From: Halioglobus sp.
Lineage (GTDB): Bacteria > Pseudomonadota > Gammaproteobacteria > Pseudomonadales > Halieaceae
Length of the DNA: 64,000 bases
Assembly: GCA_002699145.1 (NCBI GenBank)
Contig: PABK01000060.1
Coordinates: 442,308-506,307 of the forward strand
Direction: 5' to 3'
The translations under genes were made by a program, and so were the position numbers. Below the pieces are notes generated by a model that made no database searches, was not told where the DNA came from, and saw only the letters and a program-made list of their open reading frames with translations. Below are positions 8,540 through 16,537 of the stretch, piece after piece (the stretch's first letter is position 1; every line of letters begins with the position of its first letter).

Positions 8540-8989
8540 TCAGTTGCAGGGGTCGACCTGCCGCTCTTCGGTCCAGTCGATGCACAGCCTGCGTCGCTGG
8601 ATCAGCCAGCGCTCCCCCTGCAGCAGGTAGGCATCCTGGTAGCGCAGTTCCCAGACCAGCACCCGCTGCACGTCCCGCTGCCCGTCGTGCGTCCTGCGCA
8701 GGTGCAGGGCGGTGCAGTAGACCTCGCCCTCGGCGGTGCTACCGGCGACGGAAAAGGTCTGGTTGTGCACGGTATGCCGCGTGCTGGCAAACTGCTCGCG
8801 GAGCGAGGCCGGCACCGCGCAGGCCTGCTCGATACCGGCTATGGCAAAGCCGGGCCCCTGGATGGACACGTCCGCGGTCAGTATGCGCCGCAGCCCGGCG
8901 GGATCGTTACGGTCCATGGCCCGCGCGTACTCGGCAGCAAGTCCGCGCAGCGCTTGCGCGGTGCTGGCGTCTGTGTGGGCGGCCCTCAC
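8540..8989 (-). CDS. SnoaL-like / NTF2-like protein
   Basis: A 149-residue protein of the nuclear-transport-factor-2-like superfamily (SnoaL-like ring-hydroxylation or isomerase relatives). The early helix is LRGLAAEYARAMDRNDPAGL, followed by the ILTADVSIQGPGF strand and the C-terminal antiparallel strands (VLVWELRYQDAYLLQGERW, LCIDWTEERQ). I place the start at the GTG at 8989, which overlaps the receptor's stop codon as GTGA and has GGAG 8 bases upstream. A longer frame from 9112 would lie inside the receptor. Tight coupling suggests it is made with the receptor. Function unknown. Confidence 0.8.
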   Translation of the reverse strand: MRAAHTDASTAQALRGLAAEYARAMDRNDPAGLRRILTADVSIQGPGFAIAGIEQACAVPASLREQFASTRHTVHNQTFSVAGSTAEGEVYCTALHLRRTHDGQRDVQRVLVWELRYQDAYLLQGERWLIQRRRLCIDWTEERQVDPCN

Positions 8990-11334
8990 AGTTCGATCTC
9001 CACGTCCAGTCCCCAGCTGCGCGGTTCGTTGTAGACGGTGGTGGTGAAGCCCAGGCTTTCGAACGCCCCGATGGAGTTTGTCCGATACTCCTCGTCGGTC
9101 AGGTTCTTGCACCAGGCTGACAGCCGCAGCCGGGCGTCGAGCAGGTTCACGGAGTCCAGGCTCACACGTGCATTGAGCAACGTGTAGCTGTCGGTCTCGA
9201 TCCTGGAGGGATCGGAAATCTCGATCGTGCCGAAGGAATACCCATCGTTCCAGACGGTATCGACCCGGGCGGACCAGTCGCCGTAGGATCGCGGCGCAAA
9301 CGCATATTCCACGCCGAAACTGGCGCTGTGCTCCGGGGTGTTCGAGAACACACCGCGGTCACTGACATCGCAGGCAGTCTCGGCTGTGCCGCAGAACTGG
9401 CCGGTGGGGTCGAAGAAGTCGTATTCATCATACTCCGGGTCGAGCCAGCCGTAGCTCAGGCTCAGTGTCAGCCCGGTGACCGGCAGGGCGAGCAGCTCGA
9501 CCTCGGCGCCGCTGTAGCTGGCGTTGCCCGCATTGCTGAGCACGCTCTCCGCGCCGCCCACGCCCGGCACGAACTGCGATATTTGCAGGTCGTCATACTC
9601 GCTGTAGAACAGCGCGATGTTGGCGCGCAGCCGGTTCTGCAGCCACTGGGACTTGAGGCCGAGCTCGAAGGACTGCAGTGTTTCCTCGTCGAAAGGCGCC
9701 TGGAAGGGGATGGAGGCGCGGCTGAAATAGCCTCCCGATTTGTAGCCTGTGGCGTAGCGCGCGTAATTGGTCACGCTGTCTGTCCAGTCCACCTCCACCG
9801 AGAGGCTGCCGCTGACGTTGGAAAAATCGTCCTTGAAGTGCGCCCGGGTGCGATCCAGCGGGGCCAGTGGGTCGAGCGCCTGGTCCTGGAACAGCTTCTT
9901 TTCGTCTTCGCTGTATCTGAGTCCCGCACTGACACGCAGGGCGTCGCTGAGATGGTAGGTGGCCTGTCCGTAGGCGGCGCTGCTGGTGTTGTCGACCTCG
10001 TAGTATTTTTCCGCGCCCCACAAGCCCAGGTTGAGCGCGACCTGCTCCTGCGTGGTTTCACTGCCGTGTTCCTCGAAGTAGTACAGCCCGGCCAGGAATT
10101 CCAGCGCTCCCCAGTTGCCCAGCAGTTGCAGTTCCTGGCTGAACTGGTCCTGGTCCTTGACGTTGGGCTGGCCCGCGGCGAACAGCGTGGTGACGCCGGC
10201 GAAGCCCGCGCCAGGCAGGGTGCTGTAGCCGCCTCCGCTCAGGTCGGTGCGTTGCTCCAGTGACATGTCGCGGTAGCCGGTGAGTGATTTCAGGGTCAGC
10301 GTGTCCGTCAGGTCCCAGGCGACGGTGAGACTGTAGCCATCGACGTCGAGGTCTTCCTCGCCTGCGTAGGGCAGGTCCAGCCTGCTCACCCGGTCCGGGT
10401 CAGCCGCCGCCTCGGCGGCGGCGTAGGCATCACGGATCGGGGCGCACAGGGGGTCGGTGTCGAAGCAGCCGGGGAAGAACGCGCCGTAGTCGGTGACCAG
10501 TCGCGCCACGTCCGCACTCGCCCAGGTCAGCTGGGAGGCCTGGGGGACAGAGGTGGCGCTGGTGTTGTCGTAATTGAAGTCCACTTGCAGCGCGTCGACG
10601 GGCGACCATGACAGGGCGATGTTGTAGGCGTCCTCGTCCCGCTCCCCGAAGTCCCCGGCCTGTCCCTGCTGTGGCAAGGTGGTGAGGTTGTCGACATAGC
10701 CATCCTGCTGGTAGTGCATGTAGGACAGCTTGGCGGCCAGGCCCTTCCAGGCCGCGGTGTCCACCGTGGTGGTGCTGCGCCAGCGGTCTTCATTGCCGAA
10801 GGTCAGGGCCTGTTTCAGGCGCCATTCGCCGGCGGGCCTGGCGGTAATGATGTTGATGGCCCCGCCCGTGGTGTTGCGCCCGTAGAGTGTTCCCTGGGGG
10901 CCGCGCAGCACTTCAATCCGCTCCAGGTCCACCACGTCATAGATCAGGCCGTTGCTGCGCGCGATATAAATGCCATTGAGATACACGCCGACCCCGGCCT
11001 CGACGCTGAGTGTCGGGTCCGTCGTGGTAATGCCCCGGATGGCGAAGTTTGTCGTACTGGTGGAGCCAGGCTGGCTCTCGCTGGTCATGTTCGGCGTGAA
11101 GTGCGCGACCTCGTTGGCGGACAGGATGCCCAGTGCCTGCAGGTCGCCGGATGAAAACGCCGAAATTGCGATGGGTGCGTCCTGCAACGATTCCTCGACC
11201 CGCTGCGCGACGACCGTGACCTCCTCCAGTGCCGTGGCGCGTTCATCTGCCCGCGCCGTCACGGGCAAGGCCAGGGGGCCTGCCAGCGAGGCGCAAAGGA
11301 GGAAGGGGATGGGTGATCGGGTGGAATCTGTCAT
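8986..11334 (-). CDS. TonB-dependent receptor
   Basis: Complete outer-membrane receptor, 782 residues. Signal peptide MTDSTRSPIPFLLCASLAG, cleaved near TARAD; TonB box EEVTVVAQR; plug with NFAIRGI, VYLNGIYIAR and the IEVLRGPQGTLYGRNTTGGAINI signature. A 22-strand barrel follows, with many alternating aromatic strands. The C-terminus is VEIEL rather than the usual terminal aromatic. The open frame reaches back to 11445, but the signal-peptide start at 11334 is preferred. It heads a leftward operon with the SnoaL-like and epimerase genes and is divergent from a LysR gene that probably controls it. Ligand unknown. The iron-siderophore label often given to this family is not supported by anything seen here. 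Confidence 0.94.
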   Translation of the reverse strand: MTDSTRSPIPFLLCASLAGPLALPVTARADERATALEEVTVVAQRVEESLQDAPIAISAFSSGDLQALGILSANEVAHFTPNMTSESQPGSTSTTNFAIRGITTTDPTLSVEAGVGVYLNGIYIARSNGLIYDVVDLERIEVLRGPQGTLYGRNTTGGAINIITARPAGEWRLKQALTFGNEDRWRSTTTVDTAAWKGLAAKLSYMHYQQDGYVDNLTTLPQQGQAGDFGERDEDAYNIALSWSPVDALQVDFNYDNTSATSVPQASQLTWASADVARLVTDYGAFFPGCFDTDPLCAPIRDAYAAAEAAADPDRVSRLDLPYAGEEDLDVDGYSLTVAWDLTDTLTLKSLTGYRDMSLEQRTDLSGGGYSTLPGAGFAGVTTLFAAGQPNVKDQDQFSQELQLLGNWGALEFLAGLYYFEEHGSETTQEQVALNLGLWGAEKYYEVDNTSSAAYGQATYHLSDALRVSAGLRYSEDEKKLFQDQALDPLAPLDRTRAHFKDDFSNVSGSLSVEVDWTDSVTNYARYATGYKSGGYFSRASIPFQAPFDEETLQSFELGLKSQWLQNRLRANIALFYSEYDDLQISQFVPGVGGAESVLSNAGNASYSGAEVELLALPVTGLTLSLSYGWLDPEYDEYDFFDPTGQFCGTAETACDVSDRGVFSNTPEHSASFGVEYAFAPRSYGDWSARVDTVWNDGYSFGTIEISDPSRIETDSYTLLNARVSLDSVNLLDARLRLSAWCKNLTDEEYRTNSIGAFESLGFTTTVYNEPRSWGLDVEIEL

Positions 11335-11440
11335 GGCGAATGCCCTCAATGCCTGGCTAATAGTTATTTGCAGGAGGGGCGCCGCGCCCCGTCCAGCTCG
11401 AGAGGCGCAAAGTTTACGAATGACGGGATGTGTAATATAG

Positions 11441-11464
11441 TTCAAAAAAATTAAATTTATTGAA
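11441..11464. promoter_or_regulatory. LysR-type operator in the receptor/lysR divergent gap
   Basis: An AT-rich near-palindrome with TTCAA and TTGAA arms; ten of twelve base pairs match between the halves. It stands out in a GC-rich region and contains T-N11-A motifs, as LysR regulators need. It ends 13 bases before the lysR ATG, which suits autoregulation and control of the divergent receptor operon. Confidence 0.5.
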
Positions 11465-11477
11465 AGAAAATGTACAT

Positions 11478-12326
11478 ATGGAGTGGGATGACATCCGTTA
11501 CTTCCTCACGCTCGCGCGCAGCGGTTCGCTGAGCGCCGCGGCGCGTGAACTGGGCGTGACCCACGTGACCGTGGGGCGGCGCATCGCCCGCCTGGAGCAG
11601 GTGCACGGTGTGCGCCTGTTCCACCGGCGCCAGAGCGGCTACAGCCTGAGCGCCGGCGGTGAGCGCCTGCGCGCCGAGGCGGAGGCCGTCGAACGGGCCT
11701 GCCTGTTCTTCGAGCGGCAGATGGTCGGCCTGTCCGATGTTCCCGCGGGCCTGCTCACGGTGTCTATTCCCGAGAGTACGCTGATAGACCTGTCGGCTTC
11801 TCTGGGTGCGTTCATGCAGGCGCACCCTGACATCCGGCTAAAGGTGCTGGCCACCTCGGAGCGTCTCGACCTCGGGCGATTGCAGGCCGATGTCGCCTTG
11901 CGCATTACCAACGCGCCGCCGGAGCAGTGGGTGGGACGGGAACTGGCCAGGATCCCGTTTTATGTCTATGGCAGAGACGACTACCTGGCTTCGATCGATT
12001 ACGACCCGGGTCGCGCCGATTGGGTGGTGTGGGAGTCCGAATCCGGTGAGGCGGAAGCGCGCGCCTACCTCGACGGCCTCGTTGCGCCGTCGCACATCGC
12101 CATGCGCACCAACAGCAATACCCAGCTCCTGGCGATGCTGCGCGCGGGTGCCGGCGTGGGTTTGCTGGGCGAGCCGATCGCGCAGCGTTACCCGGAACTG
12201 GCCAGGGCCGCCGCCACGCCGGTCACCACCATGGGGCTGTGGTTGCTGACACACGCAGACCTGCGCAACGCCGCGCGTGTCAGTTGTTTCATGCGTTTCA
12301 TGGCGGGGCGGGACTGGCCTCGCTGA
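11478..12326 (+). CDS. LysR-family transcriptional regulator
   Basis: A 282-residue regulator. The N-terminal winged helix-turn-helix is MEWDDIRYFLTLARSGSLSAA, with ARELGVTHVTVGRRIARLEQ as the recognition part. The C-terminal effector-binding domain follows (LLTVSIPESTLIDLSASLGAFM; LQADVALRITNAPPEQWVGREL; MLRAGAGVGLLGEPIAQRYP). An in-frame TTG at 11460 lies upstream inside the probable operator, so the ATG at 11478 is chosen. It is divergent from the TonB receptor operon, the usual arrangement for a LysR regulator and its target. Effector unknown. Confidence 0.92.
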   Translation: MEWDDIRYFLTLARSGSLSAAARELGVTHVTVGRRIARLEQVHGVRLFHRRQSGYSLSAGGERLRAEAEAVERACLFFERQMVGLSDVPAGLLTVSIPESTLIDLSASLGAFMQAHPDIRLKVLATSERLDLGRLQADVALRITNAPPEQWVGRELARIPFYVYGRDDYLASIDYDPGRADWVVWESESGEAEARAYLDGLVAPSHIAMRTNSNTQLLAMLRAGAGVGLLGEPIAQRYPELARAAATPVTTMGLWLLTHADLRNAARVSCFMRFMAGRDWPR

Positions 12327-12366
12327 GCGGGGAGGGACGGCAGTTCGCGCCGGTGCCTGTGGTGCC

Positions 12367-12388
12367 CCGCCCGCAGTGCGCAGGGCGG
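12367..12388. terminator. Hairpin between convergent lysR and HDOD-GGDEF genes
   Basis: A 6-bp perfect stem (CCGCCC / GGGCGG) with a 10-base loop sits in the 78-base gap between two convergent genes. It has no T-run on either side, so it is only a possible bidirectional terminator. Confidence 0.3.
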
Positions 12389-12404
12389 ATTCGGAGGGCG
12401 CGCG

Positions 12405-13982
12405 CTACTTGTTGATCAGGTTGTACCACTTGCGCTTGCCGCGGTACACCGCCACGCGATTGCGCCCGCGCTTCTTCGCGTCGTACAGCGCCTCGTCGGC
12501 CATCTTGATGATGGCCTGCTTGTCCAGTTCCGCCGCCTTTGCCTGGCCCTCGATGGCGATCAGGCCAAAGCTCGCGGTGACCTGGTAGGTCTTGCCATCC
12601 TGCCGGAACGAGGCGTTTTCAATCGCCGAGCGCAGTTTTTCCGCGGCCTGTATCGCCGCCTCTTCATCGGTTTCCGGCAGTATCAGTGCGAACTCCTCAC
12701 CGCCGTAACGCGCGAAGGTATCGTATTCCCTCACGGTTTCGGCGATCACCCGGCTGAACTGGGCGAGCACGAAGTCGCCGACCAGGTGTCCGTGCTCGTC
12801 GTTGAAACGTTTGAAGTGATCGATATCTATCAGCACCAGTGACATGCTGTAACCCTGGCGGTTGGTCCGGCTGACCTCCCTGTCCAGGGTGGCGTGGAAA
12901 TAGCGATTGTTGTAGACCTGCGTGAGTTCGTCGATCTCGGCGAGTTTCTTCAGCTGCTCGTTTTTCTCCTGCAGTTCCCTGGTGAGCTTTTCCAGCGCGA
13001 TCTTGGTCTTGATCAACTCCTTGTTCATCTGTTCGGAGTCCATGTGCAGAAGGCTGAGGCGAATATTGGCCTCCTGCAGTATCTCCAGCACCGGGCGCGT
13101 TTCCTCGACCTGTAGCCCGAAGCTTGCGGCGACCCGGTCCATCTCCCGGTGCGCTTCCTCGACAATACCGTCGATGTCTCTTTCGCCCAGCTTCAGCAGC
13201 TCGACCGCCTCTTTCCTGAACTGGCTGTGTATCTCGCCCGGGTCTTCGGCGTGGAAGATGCCCACGAGCAGGTCGGCCAGGTGGACCGCGCGTATGGTCA
13301 TGCCGGTCTTCTCGTCATTGCCGACGTATTCCAGCGGCGCGTGGTGGTAGCGGATGGGCAGCGTGATGGACGAGGGAAAATTCCAGGTCTTGGCCACTTC
13401 ATAACCGATATGGCAGTGGTCACAGCCGAGTACCGAATGCTCCGTGCGAATCGTTTCGCTCAGCGGGCATTTCTCCGCCGTCAGCATCTCGTATTTTTCC
13501 GGCAGCGTGCACGCGATAACCAGTTCGCCCAGGTTTTGCAGCAGACCGGCGATAAAGGCCTCGTCGGAATCGACGCAGGGAGCGCGCTCCTGGATCAGCC
13601 TGGTCATGGACGCCTGCGCGATGGAGCGCTGCACGTAGCGGTCGAAGTCGAAGCCCCGGCCCGCGCGCTCGGCGCGTAGCGACATGAAGGAAAAGGACAA
13701 TACCAGGCTCTGTACGGCCTTGGTGCCCAGAATGGAGAGGGCCTGCGCCACCGAGCCGATTTGTTGCGGAAAGTTATAAAAAGCCGAGTTCGCGACCTTC
13801 AGCACTTTCGTGCTCAGCGCGACGTCCTGGGATACCAGGTCGGCGATATCGGCCAGCGTCGCGTCCTCGTCCGCCGTCATGGTGACGAGCTGTGATGCCA
13901 CGGTAGGCAGAGAGGGGAGGTTGTCCGAGTTCAACACCGCCCGCATCAGTTCTTCGCGACTGAAAGGTTCTAGTTTTTCCAT
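12405..13982 (-). CDS. HDOD-domain diguanylate cyclase (HDOD-GGDEF)
   Basis: A 525-residue cytoplasmic protein. The HDOD domain (about residues 20-215; PSLPTVASQLVTM, VLKVANSAFYNFP, AGLLQNLGELV) is a metal-lacking relative of HD phosphohydrolases and is often a signalling platform. A coiled coil (about 305-348) leads into a GGDEF domain (about 350-515). The catalytic motif is GGEEF (427-431). An allosteric I-site RxxD (R418-EY-D421) lies exactly five residues before it, so the enzyme should make cyclic di-GMP and be product-inhibited. The gene follows flgA, flgM and flgN on the same strand with a 363-base gap, and the locus also encodes three PilZ-type c-di-GMP effectors. It may set c-di-GMP for flagellar control. 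Confidence 0.93.
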   Translation of the reverse strand: MEKLEPFSREELMRAVLNSDNLPSLPTVASQLVTMTADEDATLADIADLVSQDVALSTKVLKVANSAFYNFPQQIGSVAQALSILGTKAVQSLVLSFSFMSLRAERAGRGFDFDRYVQRSIAQASMTRLIQERAPCVDSDEAFIAGLLQNLGELVIACTLPEKYEMLTAEKCPLSETIRTEHSVLGCDHCHIGYEVAKTWNFPSSITLPIRYHHAPLEYVGNDEKTGMTIRAVHLADLLVGIFHAEDPGEIHSQFRKEAVELLKLGERDIDGIVEEAHREMDRVAASFGLQVEETRPVLEILQEANIRLSLLHMDSEQMNKELIKTKIALEKLTRELQEKNEQLKKLAEIDELTQVYNNRYFHATLDREVSRTNRQGYSMSLVLIDIDHFKRFNDEHGHLVGDFVLAQFSRVIAETVREYDTFARYGGEEFALILPETDEEAAIQAAEKLRSAIENASFRQDGKTYQVTASFGLIAIEGQAKAAELDKQAIIKMADEALYDAKKRGRNRVAVYRGKRKWYNLINK

Positions 13983-14345
13983 CAGCAGATTCTGTTTATT
14001 GGTTTTTTATTAGGCTGCGCCGGTTCCAGGGCAACCGGCTCCCGCCTGGGCGGTATCGCGGTTGTGGCCGTGCGCGCGGATCGTTCCGCCCGATGTCCCG
14101 CAGCGCCCGGGGGGGCATGGCGAGAGAGCGCGGGAGTATAGAACAGGCGGACTGTACGATGCGAGAATAAATCCACACAAATTTTAGTGACTTGGTTTTG
14201 TAATCCGCAATGAGAGTCGAATTCGCGCCACTGACACTGGCGCCCAGGGGCGTGACGGTGGCGGCGCAGCCGACTGCGGCGAGCGCGAACGAGGGCGAGG
14301 GACGAGCGGGGAGAGGGCTGCTGCGCGGGCGCTGGCGATTCCTGT
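13983..14345 (-). other. 363-base gap between flgN and the HDOD-GGDEF gene
   Basis: No credible gene is present. Read leftward, two weak promoter candidates are seen: TTGCGG-N18-TAAAAT (14181-14210) and a TATACT -10 (14135-14140) without a good -35. A perfect inverted repeat GCGCCA-N7-TGGCGC lies at 14225-14243, just upstream of the first candidate. No sigma-54 or sigma-28 site is seen, so the HDOD-GGDEF gene is probably expressed from a housekeeping promoter here. Confidence 0.4.
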
Positions 14346-14819
14346 TCAGGCCTTGCCAAGGCTGCGGCCGGTTTTGGCATCGGCGGAGGTCTTGCCGGCG
14401 TGGGAATAGGTGGCGCCGGTGGAGTCGGTGTGGCGCAGGATGTCCAGCGCGCCACGGGTCTGTGCCTGTTTCTGCGCTATCAGCCGCCCATTGCTGCGGT
14501 TGTTGTCGTGACATTGTTCCGCCAGCTCGGACAGGCGCGCGAACGCCGCCTGCAGGGCCGCGTCGCCGCTTCCGGCCACGTAGTCGGCAAGCTGCTTGTC
14601 GGAGTGGCCGCCAAGGTGGGTGCTCAGCAGGTGGTGCCGCTTGCTGGCGAGGCCCGCCTGGATGGATAGCGCCTGGTTTTTCAGCGCGGTGCCCTGCTCG
14701 AGGGCCGCGACGTCGGACCTGGCCAGGGAGTCGTATTCACGGGTCAGGATCTCCAGCAGCGACTGCAGGTTCTCGACCTCCTGGTCCAGCAGCGCGCGAA
14801 GCTGTTGCTGCAGTTGCAC
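14346..14819 (-). CDS. flgN: Flagellar export chaperone for FlgK/FlgL
   Basis: A 157-residue helical chaperone that holds the hook-junction proteins FlgK and FlgL before export. It begins with a long amphipathic helix (QLRALLDQEVENLQSLLEIL), then KNQALSIQAGLASKRHHLL and a second helical hairpin (CHDNNRSNGRLIAQKQ). The NxxNG-type turn near residue 108 is typical of FlgN. It is 4 bases downstream of flgM, the usual flgMN pair, and should be expressed from the sigma-28 promoter at 15170-15196. Confidence 0.9.
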   Translation of the reverse strand: MQLQQQLRALLDQEVENLQSLLEILTREYDSLARSDVAALEQGTALKNQALSIQAGLASKRHHLLSTHLGGHSDKQLADYVAGSGDAALQAAFARLSELAEQCHDNNRSNGRLIAQKQAQTRGALDILRHTDSTGATYSHAGKTSADAKTGRSLGKA

Positions 14820-14823
14820 CGGG

Positions 14824-15150
14824 TCAGCTCAGGTCTTTCTCGATGCGGAACAGGTTGTCGACTATTTTTCCGGCATCGATCTGGTAGCTGCCGTTCTCGA
14901 TGCGCTCCTTGATGGCGGCGACGCGAGCGTCGTCGATATCCGGGAGGCTGGCGAGACTCTCCTCCAGCTTCTGCATTTCCGCTGCCGAATTCGTCAGGGT
15001 GACGGTGTCCTGGCCGCTGCCGGCGGGCGCCCCCGGGTTCTTCAGACGGCCGCTCTCCGCCGCCCCGGTCACCTTGGAGGCGAGGGTCGAGGACTGGCTC
15101 ATGTCAGGCCGTGTCGGCTTGATGCTCATTGCGTTGTCTACGTCTTTCAT
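14824..15150 (-). CDS. flgM: Anti-sigma-28 factor FlgM
   Basis: A 108-residue protein that holds FliA (sigma-28) inactive until the hook-basal body is complete and FlgM is exported. The N-terminal half is low-complexity and unfolded, as in the family. The C-terminal FliA-binding helices read VAAIKERIENGSYQIDAGKIVDNLFRI. The start at 15150 has AGG 8 bases upstream; an internal ATG at 15129 has no ribosome site. It is the first gene after its own sigma-28 promoter, giving the expected feedback loop with FliA. Confidence 0.93.
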   Translation of the reverse strand: MKDVDNAMSIKPTRPDMSQSSTLASKVTGAAESGRLKNPGAPAGSGQDTVTLTNSAAEMQKLEESLASLPDIDDARVAAIKERIENGSYQIDAGKIVDNLFRIEKDLS

Positions 15151-15169
15151 GTTCGATCGCCTGCTAGTG

Positions 15170-15196
15170 TTATCGACCCAAACGGATAAATCTTTA
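15170..15196 (-). promoter_or_regulatory. Sigma-28 (FliA) promoter for flgMN
   Basis: Read leftward: TAAAGATT-N11-GTCGATAA, close to the FliA consensus TAAAGTTT-N11-GCCGATAA with exact spacing. It ends 20 bases before the flgM ATG. Confidence 0.85.
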
Positions 15197-15212
15197 GCAC
15201 TTTTTATGCATC

Positions 15213-15935
15213 TTATCGCACTGTGACCGTGCCGTCAGAATTGGCGGTTCCCTCCACCGTCTTGCCTGAGCTGAGATTGGACACCATCACCCGCTCTCCC
15301 TCGACCGCGTCCGCCAGCGCCTTGCCCTGTATCTGTACCTCGAGCCCGCCTTCCCCGGCCTTCAACGTGACCAGCTGGCCGCGCTTGATGACCTTGGGCC
15401 GCCGCAGCTGGCTCACTTTCAGCGTGGAGCCGGCATTCAGCCCCCGTGCCAGTTCCATGCCCACGATCTGTTGCGGTTCGAAGATGATGCCGTCGAGCAC
15501 GGAGTCGACGGGCATGTCCACCAGCTGCAGGTCCTCGTCCTGGATGCGTGCGCCCCGCGGCAACGGGCGCGTGAGCACCGGAACGCTGCGCTGCGCCACG
15601 ATTCTGGCGCGCACATAGATGCTCCAGGGCTTGGGGGTGGCGCAGTCCACGCGCACGTTGACCAGGCCTGGCACGGAGCTCGACCGGGGTATCGTCCCGC
15701 TCAGCGGGGCCTCGCAGCGCGGCAGCCGCAACCGCTGGTCCAGGGAGCGCACCTCCACGGAGACGTTGTCGAAGCCGAATTGTCCGGCGCGCTCCTCGCC
15801 CGCCGTAATCGCCGTGGCGACAATGGCCTCCAGCGGTTGCGGCTCCGGCTCACCCAGGGCGGCGCCCGGCGCGCAGCTGCACAGCGCCAGGCAGGCCCAC
15901 TGCAGTGCCGTCCGGTAGCGCCAAAAGATTGACAT
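15213..15935 (-). CDS. flgA: Flagellar P-ring assembly chaperone FlgA
   Basis: A 240-residue periplasmic chaperone for FlgI polymerisation into the P ring. Signal peptide: MSIFWRYRTALQWACLALC, cleaved near GAALG. The middle has the RLRLPRCEAPLSG stretch with a conserved Cys. The C-terminal SAF-type domain has VPVLTRPLPRGARIQDEDL, VGMELARGLNAGSTL and IKRGQLVTL. It is transcribed leftward from the sigma-54 promoter at 15969-15984 and followed by flgM and flgN, as in Pseudomonas and Vibrio. Confidence 0.94.
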   Translation of the reverse strand: MSIFWRYRTALQWACLALCSCAPGAALGEPEPQPLEAIVATAITAGEERAGQFGFDNVSVEVRSLDQRLRLPRCEAPLSGTIPRSSSVPGLVNVRVDCATPKPWSIYVRARIVAQRSVPVLTRPLPRGARIQDEDLQLVDMPVDSVLDGIIFEPQQIVGMELARGLNAGSTLKVSQLRRPKVIKRGQLVTLKAGEGGLEVQIQGKALADAVEGERVMVSNLSSGKTVEGTANSDGTVTVR

Positions 15936-15968
15936 ATTTCGCCCAGCATCGAAGTTCCCCCGTGATCA

Positions 15969-15984
15969 AGCAGCTTTCATGCCA
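15969..15984 (-). promoter_or_regulatory. Sigma-54 promoter for flgA
   Basis: Read leftward: TGGCAT-GAAAG-CTGCT, with GG-N10-GC spacing, one base off in each half from consensus. Predicted start is near 15957, 22 bases before the flgA ATG. Confidence 0.7.
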
Positions 15985-16000
15985 GAAATCATGTTGTCCG

Positions 16001-16025
16001 CCGGGCGGCAAAGATTGCCGCCCGG
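16001..16025. repeat. 25-base perfect palindrome between the flgA and flgB promoters
   Basis: An 11-bp perfect inverted repeat (CCGGGCGGCAA / TTGCCGCCCGG) with a three-base centre (AGA). It sits between two divergent sigma-54 promoters, 17 bases from the flgA promoter and 81 bases from the flgB promoter. It could be a regulator site or a hairpin insulating the two transcripts. No T-run follows on either strand. Confidence 0.6.
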
Positions 16026-16105
16026 GTCGCCGCTTGCCGCCGTAAACCCCCTCGACGCCGCCCCTGGAATATCTATCTTTATGAAATATAAAGAAAAATG
16101 GCTTC

Positions 16106-16121
16106 TGGCACGCAATGTGCC
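16106..16121 (+). promoter_or_regulatory. Sigma-54 promoter for flgBCDE...
   Basis: TGGCAC-GCAAT-GTGCC, with a perfect -24 half, a near-consensus -12 and GG-N10-GC spacing. Predicted start is near 16132, 26 bases before the flgB ATG at 16158. This argues against the upstream in-frame ATG at 16098. Confidence 0.75.
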
Positions 16122-16157
16122 TCAAGTGGTGGCAGAACTGTAACCCGGTGCCGCCCC

Positions 16158-16535
16158 ATGAACCTGATCGACCAGCACTTTGCCGCCTCCCCGCAGGTGC
16201 TCGCGCTGAGAGCCCAGCGTTTCGAGCTGATCTCGGCCAACCTCGCCAACGCCGACACCCCCGGGTACAAGGCCAGGGATATCGATTTCGCAGCGGCGCT
16301 GGCGCGCACGCGCGAAACCGCGCCGCGGCGGACCCACAGCGAGCACATCGCCCTGGGCGACCAGCGCCCGGCGGTCCTCTACCGTACGCCGGCGCAGTCC
16401 TCCCTGGACGGCAACACCGTGGAGACGGAACAGGAGCACGCCGCCTTCATGGACAACGCCATCCGTTACCAGGCCAGCCTGAACTTCCTCAACGGTCGTA
16501 TCAAATCCCTGTTGCTGGCCCTGCGAGGAGAGTAG
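16158..16535 (+). CDS. flgB: Flagellar proximal rod protein FlgB
   Basis: A 125-residue rod component next to the MS ring. It has the family core LRAQRFELISANLANADTPG followed by YKARDIDF, a disordered middle, and the C-terminal helix NAIRYQASLNFLNGRIKSL. The start is taken at 16158 (MNLIDQHF), which matches the usual FlgB start and lies downstream of the sigma-54 promoter. The open frame reaches 16098, but that codon is upstream of the predicted transcript start. flgC follows after 2 bases. Confidence 0.93.
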   Translation: MNLIDQHFAASPQVLALRAQRFELISANLANADTPGYKARDIDFAAALARTRETAPRRTHSEHIALGDQRPAVLYRTPAQSSLDGNTVETEQEHAAFMDNAIRYQASLNFLNGRIKSLLLALRGE

Positions 16536-16537
16536 TC

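Noticed and set aside
16098-16157. Upstream start for flgB at 16098
   Set aside because: The codon lies upstream of the sigma-54 promoter at 16106-16121 and adds residues not found in FlgB proteins.
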